Shown piece by piece: positions 16,719 through 25,184 of a DNA stretch of 49,952 nucleotides. Source of the stretch: an uncultured Alphaproteobacteria bacterium (lineage in GTDB: Bacteria > Pseudomonadota > Alphaproteobacteria > Rs-D84); NCBI GenBank assembly GCA_944389525.1, contig CALXMR010000002.1, forward strand, positions 119,259 to 169,210, in the 5' to 3' direction. Both the position numbers and the translations under genes were made by a program. Under the pieces are notes generated by a model, which had not been told where the DNA came from, ran no database searches, and worked only from the letters and a program-made list of their open reading frames with translations. The first letter of the stretch is position 1. Each line of letters starts with the position of its first letter.

Positions 16719-16836
16719 GCGGATGAGAACCGGCAAGAAAGCCGTTCGAACCGCCGCAAAAAGGCGGACGACAGTACGCCGGTTGTGCGAATGCACAATT
16801 TTGCCAGGTGGCGCAGCAATCCGGTCATCCGCACCA
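16719..16836 (+). other. tRNA-like element with acceptor stem and CCA, third tRNA-His 3' copy
   Basis: GCGGATG at 16719-16725 can pair with CATCCGC at 16826-16832, followed by ACCA, which mimics the ends of tRNA-His over 118 nt. Inside are hairpins CCGCC/GGCGG and TTGTGC/GCACAA but no normal D arm, anticodon arm or T arm. AATCCGGTCATCCGC at the 3' side matches tRNA-His (one base missing before CCA). It could be an RNA with tRNA-like ends or a scar of repeated integration at the tRNA 3' end. Confidence 0.45.
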
Positions 16837-16847
16837 GAAAAAACAGT

Positions 16848-16876
16848 TTGAAAAAATATACAAGATTTCCTAGAAT
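16848..16876 (+). promoter_or_regulatory. Promoter of the GT61 gene
   Basis: TTGAAA at 16848-16853, a 17-bp spacer and TAGAAT at 16871-16876, 27 bp before the start codon. Same -10 as the tRNA promoter. Confidence 0.8.
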
Positions 16877-16903
16877 ACACATGTAAAAGACAGGATTTCC
16901 ATT

Positions 16904-18130
16904 ATGCATCAAATTTTCGCGCCCCAGGTCTATAAAGAATCTACTAATAACTGCTTTAAGTCAGCCATTATAAAATCACATTGTGATATCACCGATGTTC
17001 CAATGGGGTATATCACAGTTGACCGGACGAATGAAACATTTGGGGTCTTGGATTCTGAACACATGTTTGTTCATGCATCTGTATCAACGCGTGGCGATCA
17101 TAAACCGCACTTGCCGCGTGCAACAGTTGCGTCCAATACGCCATATGTTGATGCCGATGCAATATATTGCTATGGCGGATGGAAATTTTTTCATTTTGGG
17201 CATTTTTTACTGGAATGCATGAACAGAATGTATCCTGTGCTGGATTCCAGATATAAAAATTGTAAATATGTTTTTACGGTACTGGATATGCGGCCTGTGC
17301 CAGAATATGTGTACCAGGTATTTGATTTATTGGGCGTGCCACGCGAAAATGTTCTGGTAATCAACCAGACAACACAATTCAGAACAGTATATGTTCCCGA
17401 ACAATCGTTTGATATTTGGCGATATTCATCCACCGCATACGCGCGTTTGGGGCAAAAATTGTCCCGTGCGGTGGGGCCAGGCGCACGACATGATAAAGTA
17501 TATGTGTCCAGGTTAAAATTGGGGGCGCGTAAAACATTCGGCGAAGAATTGATACAAAAAATATTTGAGAAAAATGGATACACGGTAATTTATCCAGAAC
17601 AAATGTCAATCCGGGATCAGATTGCCGCGATAAAGAATTGCAAATATCTGGCGGGGTTGGCGGGAACGGCATTGCATCTGGCATTGTTTATGCGTCCTGG
17701 GGGGGCGGTTATCCAGATAAAAAGAAATACAGGCGCAGATGACAATGCAAGTACACAAGATTTGATAAACCGGTGTGTTGGTCTAGATTTTGTTCTGGTC
17801 TGGGCCAGCACAGAAGATGTACCATCTATTCATTATACCGCGTGTCCCCAGATTGTTGGTCCAACACAGTATTTTCGTGAATTCTTGGACGCCATGAATT
17901 TTCAGTATTCTGCGGACGACTTGGTTCCTGATGCTGGGGTGCTGGCGCAATATACCGCTGCATTATCAGAATACAAACGAACACTGGACAGTAAATTTGT
18001 TTATCAATTAAAAAAGTTAATTATTCGTATGGTTGGCATTATGATACCCATGCGCCGATGGCGGCGTATGGCGCGGCGTTTTTTGGAACGCAAGTTGCGA
18101 TATAAAAGCAATATACCACCATTTGCATAA
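16904..18130 (+). CDS. Glycosyltransferase family 61 protein
   Basis: 408 aa. The C-terminal half has the GT61 (DUF563) pattern: DKVYVSRLKLGARKTFGEELI, IFEKNGYTVIYPEQMSIRDQIA, then KYLAGLAGTALHLALFMRPGGAVIQI. The N-terminal half holds GGWKFFHFGHFLLECMNRMYP, the family's conserved H.GHFL.E segment. It ends in a basic amphipathic tail (MRRWRRMARRFLERKLRYK), suggesting membrane association. GT61 enzymes act in surface glycan synthesis. It has its own promoter and stands alone between the tRNAs and ackA. Confidence 0.88.
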   Translation: MHQIFAPQVYKESTNNCFKSAIIKSHCDITDVPMGYITVDRTNETFGVLDSEHMFVHASVSTRGDHKPHLPRATVASNTPYVDADAIYCYGGWKFFHFGHFLLECMNRMYPVLDSRYKNCKYVFTVLDMRPVPEYVYQVFDLLGVPRENVLVINQTTQFRTVYVPEQSFDIWRYSSTAYARLGQKLSRAVGPGARHDKVYVSRLKLGARKTFGEELIQKIFEKNGYTVIYPEQMSIRDQIAAIKNCKYLAGLAGTALHLALFMRPGGAVIQIKRNTGADDNASTQDLINRCVGLDFVLVWASTEDVPSIHYTACPQIVGPTQYFREFLDAMNFQYSADDLVPDAGVLAQYTAALSEYKRTLDSKFVYQLKKLIIRMVGIMIPMRRWRRMARRFLERKLRYKSNIPPFA

Positions 18131-18214
18131 CTGGCGATTTCATATTTTTATTGTAACGCCCCCAAAAAAACAACTGTTTGTGTGGGATGCTGTTTGACCA
18201 CGGGACAGGGCTGT

Positions 18215-18247
18215 TAAAAAAAGTACCGCACCCCATACAGGGTGCGG
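18215..18247 (-). terminator. Terminator of ackA
   Basis: CCGCACCC/GGGTGCGG stem with TACTTTTTTT on the minus strand, 26 bp past the ackA stop. Confidence 0.85.
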
Positions 18248-18272
18248 ACATATACATATCCGGATCGGTGTT

Positions 18273-19514
18273 TTATTTTGTGAACGAATAATCCATTTTT
18301 AAGTGATCTGGATTATATGTTCCATTCATAATTGCCAATGTGTCTTCGACAATGACCAGTTCTTCATTTGTTGCAATCATGAATATTTTTACGCGACTGT
18401 CTGGTGTGGAAATTTCCGCGCTGTCAACACCCTTGCGTGCCAATGCGGCGGCATTTTTTTCCAGATCTATCTTGATGCCCAATTCTTCCAGTCCTGAACA
18501 GAACTTTGCACGTAAATAGTCGTCATTTTCACCCACGCCCGCCGTGAATACCAGTGCATCTGTATGCCCCAGTTCGGCCATAAATGCACCAATGTATTTT
18601 TTTACATTGTGGGCCTCCATATCAATGGCCAGGCGACATTTATCGTTTGTGTCACGATTGGATTCCACATCGCGCCGGTCGGCAAAACATTCTGTCAGTC
18701 CCAACAGCCCAGAATCCTTGTTCAGATGTTTTTGCATTTGTTCCGGGCTTAACTGTAACCGTTGCATTACATACAGCACGACACCTGGATCAACATCCCC
18801 AGGGCGCGTCCCCATGGTCAACCCAGCCAGCGGCGTCATACCCAACGAAGTATCCACCGACACACCATTTCTTATCGCTGTGGCCGATGCACCCGACCCA
18901 ATGTGCAATGTTATCAGGTTGCATTCAGATGCCGGCTTGCCCAACAGTTTTGCCGCGCGTTTTGATACATACAAATGTGATGTTCCGTGGAACCCGTATC
19001 TGCGCACGCCCAGTTCTGTGTACCACGCGTGTGGCACGGCATAGCGGTACGCATAATCTGGCATAGTCTGGTGAAATGCGGTATCAAACACAGCCACTTG
19101 GCGCGCATTGGGCAATAACTGGCGCGCGGTCACAATCCCCATCAGTGCCGGCGGGTTATGCAACGGTGCAATCGGCGACAGTTCGTCAATTGTGTGCATA
19201 ACTTCATCTGTGATTTCCACAGATGATGCGAATTTATCACCACCCATAACAACACGATGTCCCACACCACCGATTTCATTCATATCAATAGACGCCTCGC
19301 GCAGCATGAACAGAACGACATTTAACGCCTCGTTATGATTTTTCATTTCTGTGTCTTTGCGTGTTTTTGTGCCGTCTGGATATTTTTGGGTTACAAAAGA
19401 ATCCGGCAACCCAATTTTTTCCACATTGCCACCAACAACATATTGTTTGGAATCAGCGTCAAAAACCTGGTATTTCAGTGATGATGAACCACAATTCAGT
19501 GCAAGTATATACAT
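18273..19514 (-). CDS. ackA: Acetate kinase
   Basis: 413 aa, near the family norm of about 400. It shows both acetokinase signatures: ILALNCGSSSLKYQVF at the N-terminus and GVSVDTSLGMTPLAGLTMGTRPGD at mid-length (in parts: TSLGMTPLAGLTM, GTRPGDVDPG). RYGFHGTSH and FTAGVGEND are also present. It forms ATP from acetyl phosphate, indicating acetogenic fermentation. AAAGGGA precedes the ATG. No pta is adjacent. Single gene with its own terminator. Confidence 0.97.
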   Translation of the reverse strand: MYILALNCGSSSLKYQVFDADSKQYVVGGNVEKIGLPDSFVTQKYPDGTKTRKDTEMKNHNEALNVVLFMLREASIDMNEIGGVGHRVVMGGDKFASSVEITDEVMHTIDELSPIAPLHNPPALMGIVTARQLLPNARQVAVFDTAFHQTMPDYAYRYAVPHAWYTELGVRRYGFHGTSHLYVSKRAAKLLGKPASECNLITLHIGSGASATAIRNGVSVDTSLGMTPLAGLTMGTRPGDVDPGVVLYVMQRLQLSPEQMQKHLNKDSGLLGLTECFADRRDVESNRDTNDKCRLAIDMEAHNVKKYIGAFMAELGHTDALVFTAGVGENDDYLRAKFCSGLEELGIKIDLEKNAAALARKGVDSAEISTPDSRVKIFMIATNEELVIVEDTLAIMNGTYNPDHLKMDYSFTK

Positions 19515-19564
19515 GTTAATCCCTTTTTTCTATGCGCCCAGCATAGCAAATGAATTTACTGGTT

Positions 19565-20146
19565 TCAACAGTAAACTCGGAATAACAAACGCCAGCGTTC
19601 GTTTGTGATTGGGGTCTGGGCCCCGGTGTTTTTGTGCGATACCCAGAACGCCTGGCCGCCAGTCAATAATTTTACATGCAACCCAATGCTGTCAACGAAT
19701 GTGTTCGGCATGGGTGCCGGACAGTCGCCAACACCGAACGCCGAAACATATTCACCGATGCTGTAACCAGCCTCGGGCGTTTGGCATATCAAGAATGTTT
19801 GCACAAACATCGCATTTTTCGATGTTTCAAATCCGTATTCGGTCCCGCCACTGACAGGAATGGGCAACAGTTGACTGGTCATAACCGTAAATGGTGCGGG
19901 GCAATATTGTGCAAACAGTTGTTGCCAAAATTCTGTCGGGACATCTGTGATATCAAAATCCCCGTCACCGGTGGTGCCGCCACCACTGACCGTGTCTGCG
20001 CGCGCCAACGCAAACCCGCCCAGTGTTTGTCCATCATGCACGCGCAGTGTTTTTGCATCTGTATCAAATGTTATTTCGCCTGTCATGCCGGTAAAGTTAT
20101 CATTTTGCGCGGTTGTGCCACGTCTGATTTGCAATACTTTTGCCAT
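19565..20146 (-). CDS. Phage tail-fibre-like protein with Mtd-type N-terminal domain (second copy)
   Basis: 193 aa. Residues 5-48 (LQIRRGTTAQNDNFTG, GEITFDTDAKTLRVHDGQTLGG, FALARAD) closely match the first 45 residues of the protein at 5003-5491. The remainder differs and includes paired cysteines (YCPAPF, CQTPEAG, GDCPAPMP). This shared-N, variable-C arrangement is typical of tail-fibre or receptor-binding proteins attached by a common adaptor. No phage genes adjoin it, so it is a dispersed member of a phage-like set. AAGGA lies upstream of the start. Confidence 0.62.
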   Translation of the reverse strand: MAKVLQIRRGTTAQNDNFTGMTGEITFDTDAKTLRVHDGQTLGGFALARADTVSGGGTTGDGDFDITDVPTEFWQQLFAQYCPAPFTVMTSQLLPIPVSGGTEYGFETSKNAMFVQTFLICQTPEAGYSIGEYVSAFGVGDCPAPMPNTFVDSIGLHVKLLTGGQAFWVSHKNTGAQTPITNERWRLLFRVYC

Positions 20147-20186
20147 TATAAAAATCCTTTGTTATTTGGGAATTAATGTGTTTGGA

Positions 20187-20220
20187 AAAATAAAAACACC
20201 GCCATCAGTGGCGGTGAATT
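20187..20220 (-). terminator. Terminator-type hairpin between the tail-fibre-like gene and the 822-aa gene
   Basis: CACCGCC ATCA GTGGCGGTG stem with GTTTTTATTTTT on the minus strand. It ends the 822-aa gene transcript before the tail-fibre-like gene. Confidence 0.8.
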
Positions 20221-20255
20221 CATGCGCGTAATTATATCAAAAAATCAGATAAAAA

Positions 20256-22724
20256 TCAAGCGGCCATTGAATATTTATTCGAATAAGTTGCAAATATGAC
20301 ATTTTTGTTTTGATCAAACTTGTCTTGCTTTTTCTTGGCACTGCCGGAGCGCCATGAATACATCGGCCCCGTGTGTGAATCGCGCCCGGTTTCCAACAGG
20401 TCCCAATGCGCCATTAATTCTTTATATTTATCCTGGTGTTCTTTGTCCCAATTTTTAACCGTATCATCGCGTTTTTTAATATTTTCATCCAATTCTTGAA
20501 TACGCGCGGTAGCGTTTTCAAAATCTTCAATTTTTGCGCCCAGATCATCAACATATGCCTGGGCGGCATCATACGCACTTTTTGCTGTATCGCGTGCACT
20601 CTTTCTGGCGGGGGCGGTGTGGCGTGCGGCACTGGCGCGCGGGCGCAAGTCAACACGTTGCTTAACAATTTGTGTGCGCTGTTGTTCCTTTTCCTGTTTT
20701 TCTTTTTCCAGGCTGATTTTTTCCTGCATCAATTGATTTGCCATTGCGCTGGCGGTGGCTGGGGGTAATGCTGCAAATGTGGTCCCAGATGCCAATGCGA
20801 CTTCGCGTTTTTTTATTTCTGCATCTAATTTTTTTATATCGTTGCGCAGTGCGGTACTGTTATCTGATAATTGTTGGTCCTGGTTTATAATATTAGCCGC
20901 ATCATTATATCGTTTTTCTGCCTTTTTATACTTTTCCTTGGCTTCTTCTGCGGTCTTTTTAGCTGTTTCCAGGTCCGTTTTTTTATCATTAATATTTCCC
21001 GCATTAATACCGGCAGCGTCCAGTGCAGACAATGTGCTTTCATATGGCACCTTTTTTGTCATATCGATTGCGTTTTCCGTAGTTTTGCGTGCTTCGGCGG
21101 CGGTGCGGTCTGCGTCGTTTTGGGTCACCCATGCATCATGTGCATTTTTCATGCGCCTGGTTTTGCCATTAAACTTACTGCCACTCAGACGGATTGCATT
21201 TCCGATACCCGTCACTGCATATCCCGCGGCCAAGAACGCAAATCGTATTGTTTTGTCCATTGCCGTGGTAACAATCCGAACGCCCATGTTACCATCTTTA
21301 TTCCACGAAAAGTCTTTGTCGGAAAAGATAGTGAATAGTTCCTCGTCCGCGCGCAGGGTATCCATAATTTTGCTGGTGGTGTATCCGTATTTGACAACCG
21401 ACAAAACCTCCATCATGGTTTTGGCTTCGTCTATTTTATTTTCACGCACCGCATTTATTATCAGTTCGGACACCAGCGCGCGCATCTGTCCACCGTTTTT
21501 CAGTGCGCCGGCAAACGCCTTGGGCATGGTGTCTTTTAATTCACCCAGCGTTTTTATCATCCATTCGAAATGGTCGACCGCACGCGGTGATTTATACATT
21601 AAATTCTTTTTTATATCGCCCGCGCTGTCCAGCAGTTTTCCCAGCCCATCAGTCGGTTTGAATTTTGCACCAGTCAGTGCCTTGAAAATCAATTTTGCCG
21701 AATGGGAATAATACAGCCGGTCGCCACGCAGTTTTATATATTTGTCCATATAATCGGACCATGTGTCAGATACATTTTCTTTTAACTGTTGCCACGGGGT
21801 TAATTCATCGGCGCGCTTTGGCGGGACATAATCCTTGCTGTCTTTGTTGGCATAGTCCACGTTACCGTTTGCTTTATCCAGATGCTTGGATATTTTTCCG
21901 TTATCATATTCTTTGAACACATCATACACTTTGGATTCCCCAGCCAATGTGTTCAACAAGTCTTTATAATTGCGTTTAAAGTAATTCAGTTTATAGTCCG
22001 GGATGTTTCCGCTGTCAAATCCTTTTTCTACATTGGAAAAATCGGGTATTCGTTCGCCAGGCGCCATTCCCAACGACTCGCGAAAATCAGATTGGTTGCC
22101 GTAAAAGTTTATATATTGTGCAATCGTTTTAACTTTATCCTGGAATGCCGGGTCTGTATTATATTTTCTCGACTTTATTCCCGACATTAAATCAGAAAAA
22201 GAAAACTTGTCATCCAGCAGTCCCCATTGCTTGCAATAAATTTCCAGACTGTTTTTATTCTGTTCCAAGAACCGTTTAAACGCGCCCTGGATTAATGGTT
22301 CCGCAGTTACCGGATCAGCAACCGCATTTGCAAACAAATGGGTGTTTGGGTCGCCAAAGTGCTCTTTTAAAAAACTGGTTGCCTTGGCATTATCTTTGAA
22401 CGAGTCTGCATTCGCCGACATTTTGCGGAACGCGTCTTGGAACGCCTTGAACAACTTCTCCCATTCATCATCGGTCATTGTCATGTTGCCGGTCAAATCG
22501 TTTGGGTGTGGGGGCGGGGGTGCCGAATCAGGCATTGTATTTTCGCGCCAGGTGCCACCCGCGTCCGTGTGCATCAGTTTCTTTTTCCAGTCTTTCATAT
22601 TGCCGCGGAAATCATCGGATTTGGCATATACATCAAACTGGGCACGCACGGTCGCCGGCATGGTGTTAAAACGCCGCTGCATATAATACTGCAATAAAAA
22701 ATCACCCATTTTAACATTTGCCAT
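20256..22724 (-). CDS. Large lineage-specific protein with coiled coils, unknown function
   Basis: 822 aa, no signal peptide. Residues 1-70 begin MANVKMGDFLLQYYMQRRF. A proline run (PPPPHP) is near 70. The middle (about 75-530) is a soluble alpha-helical region with repeated aromatic residues. A weakly hydrophobic stretch (FAFLAAGYAVTGIGNAI) is near 480. Residues 540-760 are long coiled coil rich in E/K/A (DLETAKKTAEEAKEKYKKAEKRY). I recognise no family. The N-terminal region is vaguely reminiscent of phage or effector-like structural proteins, but this is not supported by any motif. Confidence 0.7.
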   Translation of the reverse strand: MANVKMGDFLLQYYMQRRFNTMPATVRAQFDVYAKSDDFRGNMKDWKKKLMHTDAGGTWRENTMPDSAPPPPHPNDLTGNMTMTDDEWEKLFKAFQDAFRKMSANADSFKDNAKATSFLKEHFGDPNTHLFANAVADPVTAEPLIQGAFKRFLEQNKNSLEIYCKQWGLLDDKFSFSDLMSGIKSRKYNTDPAFQDKVKTIAQYINFYGNQSDFRESLGMAPGERIPDFSNVEKGFDSGNIPDYKLNYFKRNYKDLLNTLAGESKVYDVFKEYDNGKISKHLDKANGNVDYANKDSKDYVPPKRADELTPWQQLKENVSDTWSDYMDKYIKLRGDRLYYSHSAKLIFKALTGAKFKPTDGLGKLLDSAGDIKKNLMYKSPRAVDHFEWMIKTLGELKDTMPKAFAGALKNGGQMRALVSELIINAVRENKIDEAKTMMEVLSVVKYGYTTSKIMDTLRADEELFTIFSDKDFSWNKDGNMGVRIVTTAMDKTIRFAFLAAGYAVTGIGNAIRLSGSKFNGKTRRMKNAHDAWVTQNDADRTAAEARKTTENAIDMTKKVPYESTLSALDAAGINAGNINDKKTDLETAKKTAEEAKEKYKKAEKRYNDAANIINQDQQLSDNSTALRNDIKKLDAEIKKREVALASGTTFAALPPATASAMANQLMQEKISLEKEKQEKEQQRTQIVKQRVDLRPRASAARHTAPARKSARDTAKSAYDAAQAYVDDLGAKIEDFENATARIQELDENIKKRDDTVKNWDKEHQDKYKELMAHWDLLETGRDSHTGPMYSWRSGSAKKKQDKFDQNKNVIFATYSNKYSMAA

Positions 22725-22805
22725 TTAACGCACCTTTATCAGTTAATTATAGCATTTTTTGACAAAATTTCAATGTTTTCAGTACCAAAATACGCGACAA
22801 TAGGA

Positions 22806-22811
22806 TATAAT
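22806..22811 (+). promoter_or_regulatory. -10 element of the MFS gene
   Basis: TATAAT 23 bp ahead of the start; the -35 (TACCAA at 22783) is poor. Confidence 0.45.
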
Positions 22812-22834
22812 CCACATTACTATCGGGGGTGGGC

Positions 22835-24067
22835 ATGGCGCGAAATTCATCATTGAGGCGATTTTTGCACAATGTATATGGATATGCATTTTTCAATAAA
22901 TTAATATTGTTAACACCTGTTTATGCGGTGTTTATGCAGTCGCACGGTCTGGGCGATATCCAACTGGCGTTGATGTTTGTGATACTGTCGGCGGGCACAC
23001 TCTTGATGCAGATTCCGGTCACATGGGTCACAAACAAAGTTGGACCAAAACCCGCGATTATCCTGGGACAATTGTCAAAGGCGGCGGCATTCATTTTATG
23101 GTATTTTTGGCCAAATTTTGTTGGGTTCGCAATCGGCATGTTTTTATGGGGTGTTGAATGGGCGTTCTTTAATGTCGCATTCGAAGGATTGGTCTATGAC
23201 GAATTGCGCGCCCGCCGTCACAGTCGGATGTACGCCCGCGTATTGGGGGTGCGATATAATGTCCAGGCAATCGGAACAGCACTGTCGGCGTTTGGTTCGT
23301 TGCTGATGTTTGCAGGATATGGCTGGATAACCGTGGCATCATTGGTGGCAATTGGTGCATCTATCGTGTGCATAATGCGTATGAAATTGCATGTCGGGAT
23401 AAAAAAACATCAGGCACATACAAAGACCAATTTTATAAAACTGTTTAAAACAGGTGTTCGGATTTGTGGCAAAACACCGTGCATATTGTTGATGCTGTTG
23501 CTTAGTTTATTTATCGCAAATATCGCGTACTTGGATGATTTTTTAAGCCCAATTGGTATGGAAATCGGCATGCCGATTGAATATGTTGGAATTATCCAGT
23601 TCTTTGTTTTGGGTTGTGCCGTCCTGGGCCAGACATTTGCATATCGGTTCACGCGTATTCGTGATTGGATTTTATACACAACAATATGCGCCGCCGGTGC
23701 ATTGTTTGTTGCGTTCGCAATGGATTATTCGTTACGCGGCTTGTGGGCGTTGGGCGCGGCATATGTGCTGTTCAGCGGGATAAACATACTGTTGTATTCC
23801 CGGTTCCAGGATTTCTTGCCACCACGGTACCGTTCGGTTATTTTATCCTTGTACAGTATTGGTGATAATATAATCTATATCGGGACATGTCTGGTTATTG
23901 GCCTGGGCGGCATGCTGGGCAGTTGGCGTTACAGTGTCATGATTTTAGGCATGATTCTAATCGGGGTCGGTTTGTGGGCGTTGCTGTGCGTGCGTGGACG
24001 CTGTGCAATTGCACCAATGCCGGGTGCGCATGCAATAAAGCAGACTTATCCGCGTCCAAAGGCATAG
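22835..24067 (+). CDS. Major facilitator superfamily transporter
   Basis: 410 aa with about 12 membrane segments and the loop 2-3 signature region VTWVTNKVGPKPAIILGQL. The N-half also shows FAIGMFLWGVEWAFFNVAFEGLVYDEL, given as FLWGVEWAFFN and EGLVYDELRARRHS, a pattern seen in MFS members with DELR after helix 4. Substrate unknown. I chose the ATG at 22835 over the GTG at 22829 because GGGGGTGGG then serves as Shine-Dalgarno. Followed after 43 bp by a membrane protein gene. Confidence 0.85.
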   Translation: MARNSSLRRFLHNVYGYAFFNKLILLTPVYAVFMQSHGLGDIQLALMFVILSAGTLLMQIPVTWVTNKVGPKPAIILGQLSKAAAFILWYFWPNFVGFAIGMFLWGVEWAFFNVAFEGLVYDELRARRHSRMYARVLGVRYNVQAIGTALSAFGSLLMFAGYGWITVASLVAIGASIVCIMRMKLHVGIKKHQAHTKTNFIKLFKTGVRICGKTPCILLMLLLSLFIANIAYLDDFLSPIGMEIGMPIEYVGIIQFFVLGCAVLGQTFAYRFTRIRDWILYTTICAAGALFVAFAMDYSLRGLWALGAAYVLFSGINILLYSRFQDFLPPRYRSVILSLYSIGDNIIYIGTCLVIGLGGMLGSWRYSVMILGMILIGVGLWALLCVRGRCAIAPMPGAHAIKQTYPRPKA

Positions 24068-24110
24068 ATTCCTCTGTATCCGAATATACCTGTGATGATA
24101 AAATCTGGGT

Positions 24111-24788
24111 ATGAAGTATGGACTGCGTGATTTTTTGTTAAAAACAATTCCGTATATTTTTTCTATTGTGGGCGGATTGGTTTTGTTTATCGTGACCAAA
24201 GACGATGTGCACGACCCGAATGTCACAGACCTGATAAATAACATTGCTGCATCACTATTATCAATACCGCTGGTATTCTTGCTGTATGATTATACGAACT
24301 ATCGCGTGTCGAAACAGTTGAAAAAGACCCTGGCCGATAATATGGGTGATAAAATCAGCGCATTGCTGTTAAACCTGGTGTTAATTTTGCGCCAGATTAT
24401 GGGTATGCGCGGAAAACTGACATTTTCATCATTGAACCAGATGGGCGATGCCAGTCTGTCGCACATTGCCGCGCATATTCGTATTACATCTGTGGCGTTA
24501 AATAACCTGCGCCAGTGTCGTGACGAGTTAGATAATTTAATATACCATAACGCGAATACAAATGTTTTGTCCGCTGACCAGGTTCAGACATTGTCCGCAT
24601 TGATGCGCGAAATATCCCAGTTGATAAACGAACACAATTTTCGCCGCAATCATCGCGCCGCCGCCAAGTATATAAAGAATATTCTCGGCCATATCACAGA
24701 TTGGATAGATTCAGACGCATTGGCGGCGATGCATTTTGATCAATTGTTGGGGCGTGCCGAATTGTCTGGCCATACAGATGTCAAATAA
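24111..24788 (+). CDS. Two-span membrane protein of unknown function
   Basis: 225 aa. Two N-terminal membrane segments (IPYIFSIVGGLVLFIV, IAASLLSIPLVFLLY) lie either side of a short acidic loop (TKDDVHDPNVTD). A cytoplasmic helical domain follows with many conserved-looking Asn/Arg residues (AALNNLRQCRDELDNLIYH). I recognise no family. Probably co-transcribed with the MFS gene. A terminator follows 8 bp after the stop. Confidence 0.7.
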   Translation: MKYGLRDFLLKTIPYIFSIVGGLVLFIVTKDDVHDPNVTDLINNIAASLLSIPLVFLLYDYTNYRVSKQLKKTLADNMGDKISALLLNLVLILRQIMGMRGKLTFSSLNQMGDASLSHIAAHIRITSVALNNLRQCRDELDNLIYHNANTNVLSADQVQTLSALMREISQLINEHNFRRNHRAAAKYIKNILGHITDWIDSDALAAMHFDQLLGRAELSGHTDVK

Positions 24789-24795
24789 ACAAAAA

Positions 24796-24822
24796 TCCCG
24801 CGGGAATCCGCGGGTTTTTTTG
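24796..24822 (+). terminator. Terminator of the MFS/membrane-protein unit
   Basis: CCCGCGG GAAT CCGCGGG TTTTTTT. On the minus strand it also follows the duplicated tRNA-Lys 3' end. Confidence 0.85.
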
Positions 24823-24843
24823 GTGGGGACACAGGGATTCCCT
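24818..24843 (-). repeat. Second copy of the tRNA-Lys 3' end
   Basis: On the minus strand, TCCCTGTGTCCCCACCA plus the following A run repeats the 3' end of the real tRNA-Lys, including CCA, 172 bp downstream of it. A terminator follows, as at the tRNA-His copies. Confidence 0.8.
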
Positions 24844-24962
24844 CGCACGGCGCTGGCGCGCCGGCTGTGGGGCAACCGTGACGATTTGACTGCGTTACAC
24901 TGGTCAAATCTACTTGTTGTCGAACCCTGGGGCATGGTTCTCGTCCGCTTTGCCCAGACCAA
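24844..24962 (-). other. Structured spacer between tRNA-Lys and its 3'-end copy
   Basis: No gene is seen. It contains GATTTGAC/GTCAAATC (8-bp stem) and GGCGCGCC-rich dyads. On the minus strand GCGGACGAGAACC followed by GGTTCGA resembles GCGGATGAGAACC followed by GTTCGA at 16719-16748 in the tRNA-His locus. Confidence 0.45.
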
Positions 24963-24992
24963 AAAATAAAACCGCATTGCGGTTTATATTTT
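24963..24992 (-). terminator. Terminator after tRNA-Lys
   Basis: AAACCGCAATGCGGTTT stem followed on the minus strand by TATTTTTT. Confidence 0.75.
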
Positions 24993-25068
24993 TGGTGGGG
25001 ACACAGGGACTCGAACCCTGGACCCAATGATTAAAAGTCATTTGCTCTACCAACTGAGCTATGTCCCC
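24993..25068 (-). tRNA. tRNA-Lys (TTT)
   Basis: Full cloverleaf with encoded CCA: acceptor GGGGACA/TGTCCCC, D arm GCTCAGTTGGTAGAGC, anticodon stem AATGA/TCATT with loop CTTTTAA (TTT), T arm CAGGG-TTCGAGT-CCCTG. 76 nt. Confidence 0.96.
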
Positions 25069-25184
25069 AAAACTGAACCGAAATTGTCGAACGAATTCAA
25101 CAATTTCAAAGTCCGGCGCTAATTCTGACACAGAAAAAACAAAAAATCAAGAAAAATCACAACAGATTCCATGTTTTGTTCATA

